A stretch of 64,000 nt of DNA from Atherinomorus stipes (Eukaryota > Chordata > Actinopteri > Atheriniformes > Atherinidae), in the NCBI GenBank assembly GCA_023101725.1, contig JALJCO010007916.1, forward strand, positions 84,501 to 148,500, given 5' to 3'. Positions 20,921 to 32,142 of the stretch are shown here, in pieces. A program made the translations under genes and the position numbers. Numbering within the stretch: position 1 is the first letter of the stretch; each line of letters opens with the position of its first letter. The notes under the pieces are model-generated. The model saw only the letters and a program-made list of their open reading frames with translations, was not told where the DNA came from and ran no database searches.

Positions 20921-20966
20921 GATGAAGCTCCATGTGATAAGTTGGAATGTTAATGGACTTAATGGT
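20921..20966 (+). pseudogene. start of an L1-type LINE endonuclease, cut short
   Basis: The plus strand reads MMKLHVISWNVNGLNG. The ISWNVNGLN segment is the typical beginning of the apurinic endonuclease domain of L1-clade LINEs, with the metal-binding Asn. The similarity stops after about 16 residues, where a sequence with GATCGGATCGGCCGATAT begins, possibly another transposon end. Nothing else of the LINE is seen nearby. Confidence 0.5.
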
Positions 20967-21692
20967 AGGCTTTCCACCGATCGGATCGCTTTGATCGGAT
21001 CGGCCGATATTTCACTTTTTTTTTTTAATTTTCTGATCGGTCCTTAATGGAGCCCTATCATGTAAAATGGACTTTTAAGAGCTTTTCAGCATGTCAGTGT
21101 GTTATTTCCTCATCAAGAAATGATTTAAATCGTTATTTTTCTTCATTCATGCATATTTGAGTAATCTACATGAATATTTAAACCAAGCGCTACCTCCCTG
21201 CAAACGACTGACTACCCACCCTGTTACGTATGAACGTGGCACCAATCACGAAAGTCCAAATGCGCACGCTCAGTATCGTAGCAAGACGCCCTCTGTTGAA
21301 CAGAAACTCAGAGAATCATATACACACTCTCTGAGGAAGAAACTAACACCTGCAGGAAGATTTCCTCAGAGACAAGCAGCCATGAGCTAACAGACGTTTG
21401 ATCCAGATTCAGGAGAATTTTCTTCCTTTTTTTTAAGCTCTAGAGGACAGCAAGTTGGGAAAAATGCAGTTACGTTCAGCGTGGATATGTTCAGCATGGG
21501 CGTGTATTTGTTGTACTGGATGAATGGACTTGCCAGAAGTGGTTGGATTTTAACTTCAGGAGCAGGGAAAAAAAAACTCAACTTTGTGTGTGAACTTCAC
21601 TCCTGACAACTTCATGAATCTCGGGCAGTAAAGTGTTTTTTTCTCTGGGATTACTTCTGAAACCTGACGCAGTTCCTACTATAAAAACGTGC
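20967..21692. other. tmem94 intron 1; possible single hAT-like end
   Basis: It begins TAGGCTTTCCACCGATCGG, a possible hAT-like terminal repeat with no partner found. The open frame at 21157-21390 encodes nothing I recognise. Confidence 0.35.
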
Positions 21693-21700
21693 ATGGACAG

Positions 21701-23251
21701 TAGGGCTGCAACGATTACTCGAGTAACTCGATTCATAAAATTGCGCGAGGCAAAATAACTGCCTCGAGGATTCGTTAAATTCACTCTTGGCATTTTGCGC
21801 ATCCGCCCGGATGGTTTTTCTGTTGCACAACGTTAACGCAAGGGACGTTCCGCCCGGACTGGTATTTCTGTTGCACATAACAGCTTTATGGTGATAACGT
21901 AACTAAAGTGGAGGGAGGAAAAACTGTATGGGACCCTACAAACTGGACCGAAAGAGAGAGGAAACACAGTACTCTCTCCGCGGTTTGGTACGCACGTGAT
22001 CCATGACGTAGAAATAATATAAGTCCTTTATTTATTTGTATAATCGGTGGATTTGGCTGCGCCTGCTCAGTAAAGGCAGTTCAGAGTGGGTCCGTCTGCT
22101 CTGCGATCCGTGTGCTGCGCGGCCTCCGAAACTTAACAAGACCGTTTTAATCAATGGTTTAGTCGCCATCGGGGACCCGCAGCTCGAGCCAGAAGCACGC
22201 TGTCACAGCTCTTCTATAAATATGGGAGTCGAGTCTGTTTGTGACAGAGCAGCTTCCAGAAGGAAGGAAATCAGACGTAGAAGTAGCAGAAAGCATCCGG
22301 TGACTTTCAATATAAAAGCCCCTTCAAGTTTACAGTCGCTGAACTACATCAAACGTTACATTACCAGTGATACCAGGTTAAAAGTCTATCAGAGGGTCTC
22401 AGCAGGTTTTTTTTTAAATTTTCATAACAATAAATAAATGATTTTTTTTAAACTGCTGGAGTCGGCTCAGCAGGTGCTGATCATCCTTTCTTGTTAATAC
22501 ATTTATACTGCAAGTGTTGTGGACTTGAATATGTATTTAGGTCCTCTAATGAATAGGGATGTATATCGTTATGATTTTATCGATACCGATACCAATATCG
22601 ATACTCCTTATCGATACCGGTATTTATCGATTCTCTTATTGATACTATAACATAATTTAAAGTAAATAATAAAGACATTACAAGATGTTACAAGATCCAG
22701 TGGTGGAGAATATTTGTTCAGATGATGTTGAAGAAGCCTGGACATAAAAGTGGGTGAAGGACAGATGGGAGAATAAGGGAATTGTGTCTGTCTTAGTCCA
22801 TCATTGTGATTATTTGACTGCGTAATGATAACTTGATGGTTAGGTAGATGTACAAAAAGTATCAATAAGAGTATCGTTAGTCCAGAATCTTAACGGTACC
22901 CTGGTATCGTTAAGATTAGGAACCGGTACCAAACGATACCGGTACTCGGTATACATCCCTACTAATGAACGGCCAATTGTTTCCATTTCAGTAAAGCTGA
23001 ATTAAATGAGCAGATGTGGAAGCAACAATTAAGTTTTTGGCTGAGAAGCGGAAGGGGGGCATCAGTGCTGCATTCAGGGAAAACTCAGCACTGTAGAACT
23101 CTGAAAGCTAGAAATTCTAGCTCTTACAATCAATTTAAGTTGTGAAACTTAAAAAACTTGCAAAATGTCCAATTTATCAGATTACTCGATTAATCGTCAG
23201 AAGAATCGCTAGATTACTCGATTACAAAAATAATCGATAGTTGCAGCCCTA
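21701..23251. mobile_element. hAT-like transposon with perfect 8-bp duplication
   Basis: ATGGACAG flanks both sides (21693-21700 and 23252-23259). The ends are TAGGGCTGCAACGATTAC and, reversed, TAGGGCTGCAACTATCGATT. The 1551 bp contain a nested hAT-like element at 22554-22961 and no clear transposase; the open frame at 22036-22437 is not recognisable. It lies in tmem94 intron 1. Confidence 0.92.
22554..22961. mobile_element. hAT-like MITE nested in the previous element
   Basis: CTAATGAA flanks both sides (22546-22553 and 22962-22969), a perfect 8-bp duplication. The ends are TAGGGATGTATATCGTTATG and, reversed, TAGGGATGTATACCGAGTAC. The subterminal parts are rich in ATCGATACCGGTA. It has no coding capacity. 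It must be younger than its host at 21701-23251. Confidence 0.93.
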
Positions 23252-23259
23252 ATGGACAG

Positions 23260-24023
23260 ACAACAACACTGGTGAGTCAACACATCTCTCAGCTCAGCGC
23301 TAACTGTTAGCCTATGATTTGTTCGCTAAATTACTTGCTTGTCAGGGGTCTCTGTGGTACTTCTGTGGTACTGCGTGTACTTCAAACTCCATATCAGACT
23401 CTGGGTCGAGCGCATACAGCTCCATAACAGGCTGCTCTGTTTTATCCCGCCGATCGGAGTAATTATCCATCAATGTTTACTACTAACATCCACATGAGAG
23501 CTGCCAGTGCCGGTGCTACGGACAATTCTGTGACCCTTCAGAATAAGTGTCTCGTCCGGGGCGACGTCATGAAATGGGCGTAAAACATGCTGCGATTGGT
23601 CGAGAGCTCCGCGGTTCAGTACAGTCAGCCATCTTACTTCCGTGTTGGAAATTAGATGCACCGAAAAACTAATATTTAACACCAAATTAGTTTCTATAGT
23701 TACGATGGGAAGATATCTAGCTTATAAATGCCTGTATTTGACTTTTGGAACATCTGAAAAGCTGATACAGCTCCTTTAACTTTTCATTCACTGATCCGAT
23801 CAATGACGTCATTGTCATTTTGAATCTGCTCTGGTAAAACTCTCATTTACACCAATTAAACTTAGAAAACAAACAAACAAAGCAGAATAGACACGTACTC
23901 ACGAGTATGTTTCATGTCTTCGTGGCGTTTTTGTCGTGAGTTCTGTCACTATGTGCTGGACAATAAAGTTTTTACAATCCTGAATACACCACACGTAAAG
24001 GATGGCGATGCCGGTTGCGGAGA
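23260..24023. other. tmem94 intron 1, no recognised feature
   Basis: No gene or clear repeat boundary. Short open frames do not resemble known proteins. Confidence 0.45.
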
Positions 24024-24025
24024 AG

Positions 24026-24224
24026 GGTCTATCTGCGGCTCGCAAGACGGGGGGGTGTCGTAGAGTGACGTTACTCGCTGACGCGCCCACCAGGCCAATG
24101 AGAGCACGGTAAAATCTAGCCCTACCCCTGACCCTTCCCCTAAACCTAACCAGACCCACCCACAATGCGACACGCTCACTATAGGACACGCCCACTGGGT
24201 TGCAAGCCGCAGATTGATACATTT
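24026..24224. mobile_element. short inverted-repeat MITE (related copy at 33079-33294)
   Basis: The ends read TCTATCTGCGGCTCGCAAGA and, reversed, CAATCTGCGGCTTGCAACCC. The interior (CCAATGAGAGCAC, CCCTACCCCTGACCC, GACACGCCCAC) is the reverse complement of 33079-33294. About 200 bp with no coding capacity. Confidence 0.8.
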
Positions 24225-24249
24225 GGGGTTGCAAACATGTCAGCTCTTA

Positions 24250-24729
24250 TGCTGCGTTCCATTTTCCTCGGAACTGGGAAGTGGGAACTGGGGGGTGACG
24301 TCACACCCGACCAACTTGTGTTCCAGTTCCCTGGTCGAAAAACCAGTTAGCAGCCTAGCAAAACAACGTGTTTGCTAAGGCTATTGCTATTATCCGTTGT
24401 TGGCACAGCTGGCGTTGTAGTTCACATATACCACATGAAAAAAGTAAATTACACGACAGCAGCTTCCCCCTACATCTGTATAAACTAATACTACATGTAC
24501 GACTGATTTAATGCAACAAAACATTCATACGAAGTGTAAATAAATGTAACATTACAGGAGCTTCTAAAACTGCTAACACAGGGCGCGGCCATCTTTAAAT
24601 CTAAACTCGGAGTTGTGAGAGTTGTCCGACTATTCGAGTGGGAAATCCGACTTCAGGGGGGCGATCCAGTTGAAACTTCCTAATCGGAACTGGGAATTTC
24701 CGACTTCCGAGTTGAAATGGAACGCAGCA
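24250..24729. mobile_element. MITE with GCTGCGTTCCATTT ends
   Basis: The left end TGCTGCGTTCCATTTTCCTC and the right end, reversed, TGCTGCGTTCCATTTCAACTC are inverted repeats. The subterminal sequence GGAACTGGGAA is mirrored too. There is no coding capacity over 480 bp. The target duplication is unclear. Confidence 0.75.
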
Positions 24730-26418
24730 ATAGACTGAAAGGACACGGCGCATTTCCGCAAACAGTTTACCTTAAACTGTTGCAGCACAAGTGTTTGTGT
24801 CCGTGTCACCACCAGAGACTGTAAATAACAGGTCTCCAGACCGCAGAGACCTCCAGTGTCGAGCGCTTTGGCCGCCGCGTGCTCCTCATGTGCTTCAGCA
24901 AGTATGTACACAAACGCTCCTTGTGATGACGCTGACGCATCCGTCCACAGCAAATATATTCCAGCCCTGCGGTGGTGATACCGGACTAATGAGCTGCAGC
25001 GGGTTGTTCATTCTCACGTCGAGGTTCTTCTGAGTAAAACAATCACTCCATTAGTTTGACCACTGATGTGATGCCATCAGATGTGAGTCCCAACTTTTGA
25101 AGCAGCATTACTGCCTCCATTTGCACTGTAACTGTAAATAATTTCAGTTATGACCATTTAAGTTGTTCCTATGATTTGTGCCACTGGCTCAAATGATTTT
25201 GGTTTGTCCTGATTAAACCTGACTGTGGGCGGGCCTCTCTGCGGCTAAGAAGATGCTGGCACTGCAATGGCAGCCACATTTATTGCCTTGGCAACAATGG
25301 GCCAACTGTTTCTTAGATATCATAATGATGGAGAGATCAGTAGCCAGGATGCATGCAGCTAGCCGGAAAACTTTGAGAGCATGGGATGCAGCTTACCTTT
25401 TAGTCAAAGAAACAGTGCAATAATAGTCTCTTCAATCTTTTTATTTAGTGACTGCATGTGATATCTTTATCTTCTTTACTGAATCTTTATTTCCCTGACT
25501 GCTATTGTTTTTAGGTCCGGGGTGGGTGGGGCAGGGGGTCGCCATGGGGTTTGGGGGGGTATAAACCTATAATTCATGTTTACACGTTTCACTCCACCTC
25601 TTTACATGATGTTGCATTGCATTTTGTTTTGTACAATAATAATAAAAACAAAGTGTCTGTTGGCAGCAGCTCTAGAGATCAGGACGATGCCTCCCTGCTG
25701 TTTTGTAACTCATTTCCTGGATCATTGCTTGAGCTAGGAATTGTTGGGAATTGTTTGGTTTTGGTGTTTTGAACCTCACGATTCAGTTCCATTTCTATTC
25801 AGTATTGTTTTAGTGCTTTGATGTTGATTTAGTAATACACAAATTTTAAAGTTTCTGTGTGAGGTCAGTGAAGAAGTGGTTGCCATTTTTCATCGTTGTA
25901 TGCTGTTATGTGACAACCATCCATACAATGCACAGCGCCCCCCATGGATCAGGAGGTGAATCCATTCAGAGGATTTGCTGAATATGTCAATGCATGAATT
26001 AGTGAGTATCTACCCCTGTAGTGTTTTAGCTGATTACGTTCCCCTGTTATTTTGGCATGCTGCAGACTGCTGCTTATCACTGCTGCTCCTCAGCAAACCT
26101 TTGTCCTCGTGAATGAAATGATTGAATCCCGTTTGACCTGTTAGTATTGATTCCACTCTAAAATAGAAGCCTCATCCATCTCAGACCCCCCCCCCACCCC
26201 ACCCCACCCCCAGTTTGTTTTCCTGAACACTGTGGGCCAGCTGTCCATGGAGACTGCTGTCTCTGGACTTTAGCAGGTTTTTGTTCCACACAAAGCTGCT
26301 GCTGTGTCTGCGTCAGTATGTTCTGGGCTTCAGGCTCTTCCACTCCTGCCGACTGTCAACAGCATCAGTGGAAAACTTACTCCAGTGGAACTTTACGTGT
26401 TTGCTTTTTGTCCACAGA
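24730..26418. other. tmem94 intron 1, mainly unique sequence
   Basis: No gene or clear repeat. Short poly-G (about 25550) and poly-C/CCCCACCC (about 26187-26211) runs occur. The open frames are short and unlike known proteins. Confidence 0.45.
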
Positions 26419-26734
26419 TGTCTCCATGGATGTAATAAAGAGGATCTCTGAGCAGCCCCAGAGCACCAGTTAAGCCCGTGTGTGTGCCGGGTCCTGCAGG
26501 TGTTACCCTGGCGGAGGGGGGAGGTCAGGAAGTGCAGTATCACCTGCCCATCCTCTCGGGTTCTTCCAGCCCCACCTGCAGCTCTTCAGGCAGCCGAAGG
26601 GATCCAGTGGAGAGCGGAGACTTCAGCTTTGGACTTTTCAGGGTGTCGTTGACACACGGCATCCAGGTGGCATTGGCTGGAGGAGGAGCAGAGCATGTGG
26701 AGTGGCAGTGGTTGCTATGGAGACGCAGGATAAC
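26419..26734. other. GC-rich, exon-like block of unknown nature
   Basis: This block is flanked by an acceptor-like TTTTGTCCACAG at 26408-26419 and a donor-like AAG/GTCAGT near 26735. It is GC-richer than its surroundings and has open frames of 76-105 codons on both strands, none of which I recognise. It could be an untranslated or alternative first exon of tmem94, or a decayed insertion. Nothing decides between these. Confidence 0.25.
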
Positions 26735-26882
26735 AAGGTCAGTCTGAGCACAGGGCTCAGCTTAAATGGTATTTCCTTGTATGTCACAATTAATTAAACA
26801 ATTAAACAATTAATTGAATTATTAAAATTTTTTGATTAGAAAAATTATCGATTAATATTTCAGTAATTGATGCATCGTTTAA
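26735..26882. other. intron spacer, A/T-rich
   Basis: An A/T-rich stretch containing several AATTAATT-type motifs, possibly a degraded hAT-like end (ATTATCGATTAAT). Its last four bases, TTAA, form the left target duplication of the next element. Confidence 0.4.
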
Positions 26883-27554
26883 AGGGACTTGAGGCAGGAA
26901 TTTGAAAAAAAAACAAACATGAATGTCCCTTTTTTTCATACTAACGGGTGATGAAGGGCTAAATACAAAAATAACGTTTCCACCCACGTTTCTCTCCGTT
27001 GCCTTGAACAGGCTGTGTGCTGCAAAATGCGCTGCAATTCGGTGTCTGAATTTCCTGCGCTGCCCTGCGGACGTGACGTCAAATGACGCTACATCCGCAG
27101 TTTTGATGCAGGAAAAAGATGGTCACGTTGAATAAAAACACTGTAAGCGATAGTTATGGATTCTTCTGCCGTCAGAATACGATCTAGATCAACTGAAAGA
27201 CACTAAAAAGTGGAACTACGAAGAAAAAGATTAGTAAACAACATTATAGTTTTCCAGCTCTACCATGCGGACATGATGTCACATGACGCTACATCCGCTG
27301 TTTAGATATAGGACGAAGCTGGTCGCGGTAAATTCAAACCCTGTAAGTGATTGTTATGGATTATTCTGCCGTCAACAAACGATCTAGACCGACTGAAAGA
27401 CACTAAAAAGTGTAACTACTGAGAAAAAAGGTGAGTAAACAACATTATAGCTTCAGTTTGTGCTCCCGTGACGGCTTGGCTCGTGGCTGCAGTTACCTGA
27501 AGCGCCAGTTGCGGCAGTCGCGAGTTTCGTTTCTTAATCTTGCCTCAAGTCCCT
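26883..27554. mobile_element. TTAA-target MITE with internal 200-bp duplication
   Basis: The ends AGGGACTTGAGGCAGGAATT and, reversed, AGGGACTTGAGGCAAGATTA are inverted repeats flanked by TTAA on both sides (26879-26882 and 27555-27558). TTAA duplication is typical of piggyBac and Kolobok. The interior holds two diverged copies of a segment of about 205 bp (ATGACGCTACATCCGC to AGACACTAAAAAGTG). The relative at 58417-58883 has one copy, which accounts for the length difference. Confidence 0.88.
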
Positions 27555-27558
27555 TTAA

Positions 27559-27800
27559 CTTTTTAAAGTCCCGCTTTACGCATTGCTTCCGGTCTGTAAA
27601 AAACTGCTTCTGTTTAGGATAGACAGGTGCTCCTAGTTGCATACATCACGTGTGCTACGTGCTACGTCATGTGCCCGGCAGTAGCAGCTTCTCTGGTAGA
27701 GAACTCAGGTTGCTGCAGCAACGCAAGTTCTAAAGAAATGGAGGATGAAGGATTTAAGCCAACTAACTACGTACACAGCACAATCCTTACAAAGACTGAA
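27559..27800. other. tmem94 intron 1 spacer
   Basis: No gene or repeat recognised, apart from a local CACGTGTGCTACGTGCTACGTCATGTG pattern that I describe only as clustered ACGT-type motifs. Confidence 0.4.
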
Positions 27801-27801
27801 A

Positions 27802-28337
27802 GGGGAACTTCATTTTTTTCAAACTGGACCTATTTTTTTGCATGAAATTTGTTCATTTACTCACCCAGACAGTTTTGGTGCAACTTGAATTCCTTCGGGA
27901 GATATTTAGATCCACTCCAGATCAGCGCATGTCCAATACAATGGAAGTGATGGGGCAACCGCGTCCAGCCTCCAAATAAGGCATTGCCTGCCACAAACTC
28001 CTTCATTTCACCAATGTTTTGTTACGAAACATTAGTTGGACCCCCCCCCCCCCCCGTGACCTTAAAGCGGCTTTTTCATGGTGATTTGTCCCTATTTACA
28101 GACATTTACTTGTTATGGTGTCGCATAATAGTGACGTCATAAAAGCCACCGCAGTAAAAAGTTTGTAAATAAAGGAGGAATCACCACGAAAAAGCTGCTT
28201 TGAGCTCACGGGGGGGTCCGACTAATGTTTCGTAACAAAACATTGGTAAAATGAAGGGTTTGTGGCAGATAATGCCTTATTTAGGGGCTGGACGCGGTTG
28301 CCCCATCACTGCCATTATAATAAGCATACGCTGATCT
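27802..28337. mobile_element. foldback element with arms of about 165 bp
   Basis: The left arm from 27919 (AGATCAGCGCATG, GATGGGGCAACCGCGTCCAG, TGTTTTGTTACGAAACATTA) is mirrored to 28337 (CGCTGATCT). The loop is about 80 bp (28091-28171). Poly-C on the left arm pairs with poly-G on the right. An AGGGGAACTTCATTTTTT motif at 27802 may be the outer left end; the matching right end is missing, probably removed where the hAT-like copy at 28345 begins. Confidence 0.8.
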
Positions 28338-28552
28338 ATTATCTATCGATCGATATTAAAAAAAAGAGGGTCAATAAAAGTTCAATATAGAAGCACAGTT
28401 TTCTGCTGTAGCCTATCTGTAGCATGATCCTACAGTCACTCCTTCATCCAAACCAATCACAAACGCAGACCAGGCAAAGGCTGAACTGGAATTTAGTGTT
28501 ATGCTCCTTCCAGACTTGCACTGGAAAGCGGTAATATTGTGAACTCAGCAGT

Positions 28553-29585
28553 GCTTTCCACAAGCGCCGGCTGCCGGCTATATAGCCGACTACTCCACTA
28601 AGTCCAGCCGGCTACCGTTTGGGATTCCGTGCAATGGCGCGTGACGTTTACGCGCTCTGTGGCGCATGCAGCCAAAATGCAGCTTCCACATTCAGGCTTC
28701 CCCTCCGTAGTTTCCCTCATAGCTACGTCGGTGAGTCCCGCTGTGACGCCGTTCTTTTCTCCACCACAATGCTAAGGAGCATCTGTGGTGAAATGATCTC
28801 CAACTCGTTAGTTTCACTTTCAAACTCCGCTGCTCCGTCGCAGAGTAAACTATCAATCCATTCATCCGCTTTGAAACCAGTGGTATCGTGGGGCTCTTGT
28901 CCCGTGCCTCGCATATTTATTCGTATATTTATGCATGCTTCGTATTATAAGGTGACGAAACGTCCTCTTTTACCCGGACATGTCGTCCCTTTGAAAGGTA
29001 GAAAATGCGCCGTGTTTTTCAAAATCATCTGGGAAGGAGCCGCAGCGCAGACAAGCCAGTTTAGGTGCTCACGTCACCTGTTAGCGGCTGCACGGGACAA
29101 CGGGAACACACTATAACCGTGTTAGTGCAAAATACAGAGTTTGCACCAAACTCGAATTGGAAGGTTTTCCCATGAAGGATGCGAAGCTTTTCAGACTATG
29201 GAGAGATCACATCTCCATCACCTCCACTGTTTAGCAAAAACACCGTCAGACGAGGTGAAGCTGGAGGTTCATGTTCTGATGCTTTGATGGTTTGGGGAAG
29301 AAGAAAATGCAGAAACATAAATGTAAATGAAAATAAATCCCGTTTTCATCTTTGTGGTGAACATGAGAAGCTCCGTGCATGATGGGAAGCAGAGCTGGAA
29401 GTTCTCATCAGTTCTGCATAAACACACTTCTTTTTTTTCCTTCATGTCTGCTGTTTCTATGTTTATTACATTATTACATTCTGAAGAGAAAAACACCAGC
29501 AGAAAGACAGTATTTTTTTCACTTGGTCCTAAACTTTATGTGATCTTTGGTCCCCCAAAACACCAAAATATTGTCTTATGTAGAC
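28553..29585. other. unassigned insert in hAT-like copy 2
   Basis: It begins CAGTGCTTTCCACAAGCG, a possible hAT-type end. The 165-codon open frame at 28619-29116 and the opposite 63-codon frame match nothing I recognise. No right boundary was found. Confidence 0.35.
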
Positions 29586-29587
29586 AC

Positions 29588-30118
29588 ATAACAACACGTC
29601 CTCAAAATTATTCATACCCTCCAATGAAATATGAAAAAATCAGCTGTAAGTGAAATAAGATGAAATTGACAAAAGTAATAACAAATACAAATTCTATGAA
29701 AATCATGAGATTGATTTTGAATCGTGGCTCAACAAAAACATTAAAAATAAACTCTCAAAAAATAAAACAAGTGAACAAGCATGATGGGGCTCCAAAGCTA
29801 GAATTTTATTGAGCAACACTTTGAGACAATCACTGCAATCAGGTGTTTCTCTAATGTTCAAAAAGATTTCTGCACCTGTTGACAGCTGTGTTGGTCCACT
29901 GTTCATTGGAAAAGTGCTCTAATGTGTCTGGGATTATTTTGTTTGTTTGTTTATTATTTTCAACTACAATTCAAAAGCAATGTTTTATTTCACTAAATTC
30001 TAATTTACTAAATTCTAATTTTGTAAATTTTTTAGTTATCATTAGTTTCTTGTTGAATTGATATTGTGAATTTAGCCTTTTCTGTAATTGGAGGGTATGA
30101 ATAATTTCAAGGATGAGT
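29588..30118. mobile_element. Tc1-derived MITE, diverged copy
   Basis: The left part CGTCCTCAAAATTATTCATA and the right part, reversed, CATCCTTGAAATTATTCATA are inverted repeats. Internal similarity to 61222-61677 extends through AAGCATGATGGGGCTCC. No transposase remains. The copy has lost clean ends. Confidence 0.75.
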
Positions 30119-30419
30119 CTGTGTGTGTGGGCATTATATATATATGTATATGTGTATATGTCAGCTGAAGGGAGAGTGGGGCTGTGCTGACTTTTCCGCA
30201 ACATTTCCTGATGTCTGAAAGCACCGGGACACGATAAGTCCACAAGGAAGCAGTTTATTTGAAAAGACGAGTCTGTTTAAAGAGCAGACAGACTTTACCG
30301 CTCATATTCTGCAATGCAAGTCTGAAAACGGCTTTAGTGTGATTATATTATGAGTTGGTTATTCAGCAAAAGCTGAAAAGCTGTTATGCCTTTTACCCAA
30401 AGGCATAACAGTAGTCATA
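30119..30419. other. hAT-like remnant and a short hairpin
   Basis: After a TA-rich stretch, 30285-30375 is the insertion-free relative of mtr hAT sequence. A 13-bp perfect inverted repeat (CTGTTATGCCTTT, loop TACCC, AAAGGCATAACAG) follows at about 30381-30411, right next to the next element. Confidence 0.6.
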
Positions 30420-31913
30420 GGGCGCATTCAGAAAGCGTAGTCCACGAGTCTCTGTCCATTTGGGGACTCGGTTCGGTTGGGAGTGGGGGTGGTCTTCTGG
30501 ACCGAGATCGCGTTCAAGTTACACTATTGCCAAACGGGCCAAGAATGAGAATCTCAGGTGGCGCTGCTTTCAGGTTCACCGTAGGAGAGGACAAGACGCA
30601 CGAACAAGCAGGTTCTCACAACTTCTGTTTCCTCCACAAAGCGACATTATTTCTGTACGAGGAGCTGATATGATGTCATCAGACCAAATATCGATTAAAG
30701 CTTTTACTTCCTCGTAACTCCACGTCTGACCACGAGCTATCTTTATAAGTACTGCAGTCCCACACGTGTTTGTTGTCGTAGCATTTACCCACGTTGTCCA
30801 ACGTTTGACCCACAATGCAATGCAGTCCACTTCCTGTCTTTGGTTCACTTGAATTGACCTATGGCTAAGCCACGCCCCCTCCACTCACTCGGACAAACAA
30901 CATTCGGTGACAGACGCTATGTGACATCTTGGGAGATGACAGCTGTCAACACGGACAGCAGACGCGTGATCAGACAGAGAGATCATGACAAGATAAATTA
31001 AAAAACATAAAAACAAACAAACAAAAAGAAATTGTTCAGAAGTCTTAAACTGGGAGTAGAAATCGGCCTGTGAATCTCTGAATGTGACTCGTGTCACTCC
31101 CTCAGTGTCTTGCACAAACTCCTGTACCGCTGCTGTTGTTGTGCCAAAAAGTGATCATCTGACAAAAACTGATCATCTGACAAAAACTGATCAAACAGCC
31201 ACGGAAGCGGAGCAGTCTGGCTGCAGCTTGGAAGCCAGAGGGGTGTCGTTATCGACGTTACTACACCACACCTGTACTACAAGACAGCGTCTTATGTACC
31301 GTTACCACGTACCAAAACTAGCATGTTTAGCTAGCGTTAGCCAACTTAAACTAACATTAGGGAAGGTAACTTCATATTTCTTTTAAGCAAAGTGACAACA
31401 TGTTTCCTCAAATACGATGTTCCCTTACCTTAGAACAGATGTAGACATCCTTGTTCATTTTATCCACGTTCAGTTGATGTTGTGGTCTGCTGCATAACTT
31501 TGGCTTGATGTGACTTGGTAAAAGGCAAAAAAATACACCCAGTCGCCCAGCCTCTCAGGATACCTAGTATCGGAGTTGCATGTACCCCATGCACACGTTT
31601 GACCATTTTAAACTAAAAAGAACACATAAAAACAGACAAAAACGGACTAACTTCAATGCATTTCAATGGACGTTCAAGCAGAGAATGTCCGAGTGTATGG
31701 GATAGCTGTGCGCACTGTGATTGGCTTATAGCGTTTGGGGGCGTGGTTTAGCCATAGGTCAATTGGACTGAGACCTGCGTTTGCTGGCGGACCGAGTCCA
31801 GTTGTTTGTTCCGGATCAGAGTCCGTTTGCACATTCACAACTCCCCTAAATGAAGCGGACTTTCGGAGCAAACGGACTCTGATTCGAATGAAAAAAGCTT
31901 TGTGAATGCGCCC
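30420..31913. mobile_element. GGGCGC-ended transposon, PIF/Harbinger-like
   Basis: The ends GGGCGCATTCAGAAAGC and, reversed, GGGCGCATTCACAAAGC are inverted repeats with ATA on both sides (30417-30419 and 31914-31916). A 3-bp duplication and GGGCGC ends fit PIF/Harbinger best, though TWA would be the usual target. The interior contains a further inverted-repeat element (30852-31764). No transposase is recognisable. Confidence 0.7.
30852..31764. mobile_element. inverted-repeat element nested in the GGGCGC element
   Basis: The ends AATTGACCTATGGCTAAGCC and, reversed, AATTGACCTATGGCTAAACC are mirrored over about 27 bp, including ACGCCCCC. It is 913 bp without recognisable coding sequence. The AATT could be either part of the ends or a target duplication. 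Direct repeats of CTGATCATCTGACAAAAA occur at about 31150-31190. Confidence 0.65.
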
Positions 31914-31916
31914 ATA

Positions 31917-32142
31917 GGCACTTTTTTTTGTTTTTTTAATAACATGATGTTTATTGCACTGCTTTAACTGTTCAATACAGTTTTTAACAGTTTGTTTAGT
32001 GATGATTTCACCCTTTTGGCATGAATGTTTAAAATCAGCAAATATTAATGCAGTATGAACAGTAATGTAGACACAGAATCATCTTACAAATGTGATTATG
32101 CATCAAAGCATTAATTCAAGGCTAAGGTAAAATATTGAGATA
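31917..32142. other. A/T-rich remnant of hAT-like copy 2
   Basis: No gene. It probably continues the interior of the degraded hAT-like copy, since its end TATTGAGATATA resumes as TATATCGTGTATTGTGATAT at 35367, after the Tc1-like insertion. Confidence 0.45.

Noticed and set aside
28619..29116. A 165-codon open frame
   Set aside because: The start context is unremarkable, there is no recognisable domain, the opposite strand is also open, and the region lies in a transposon nest. I list it as unassigned, not as a gene.
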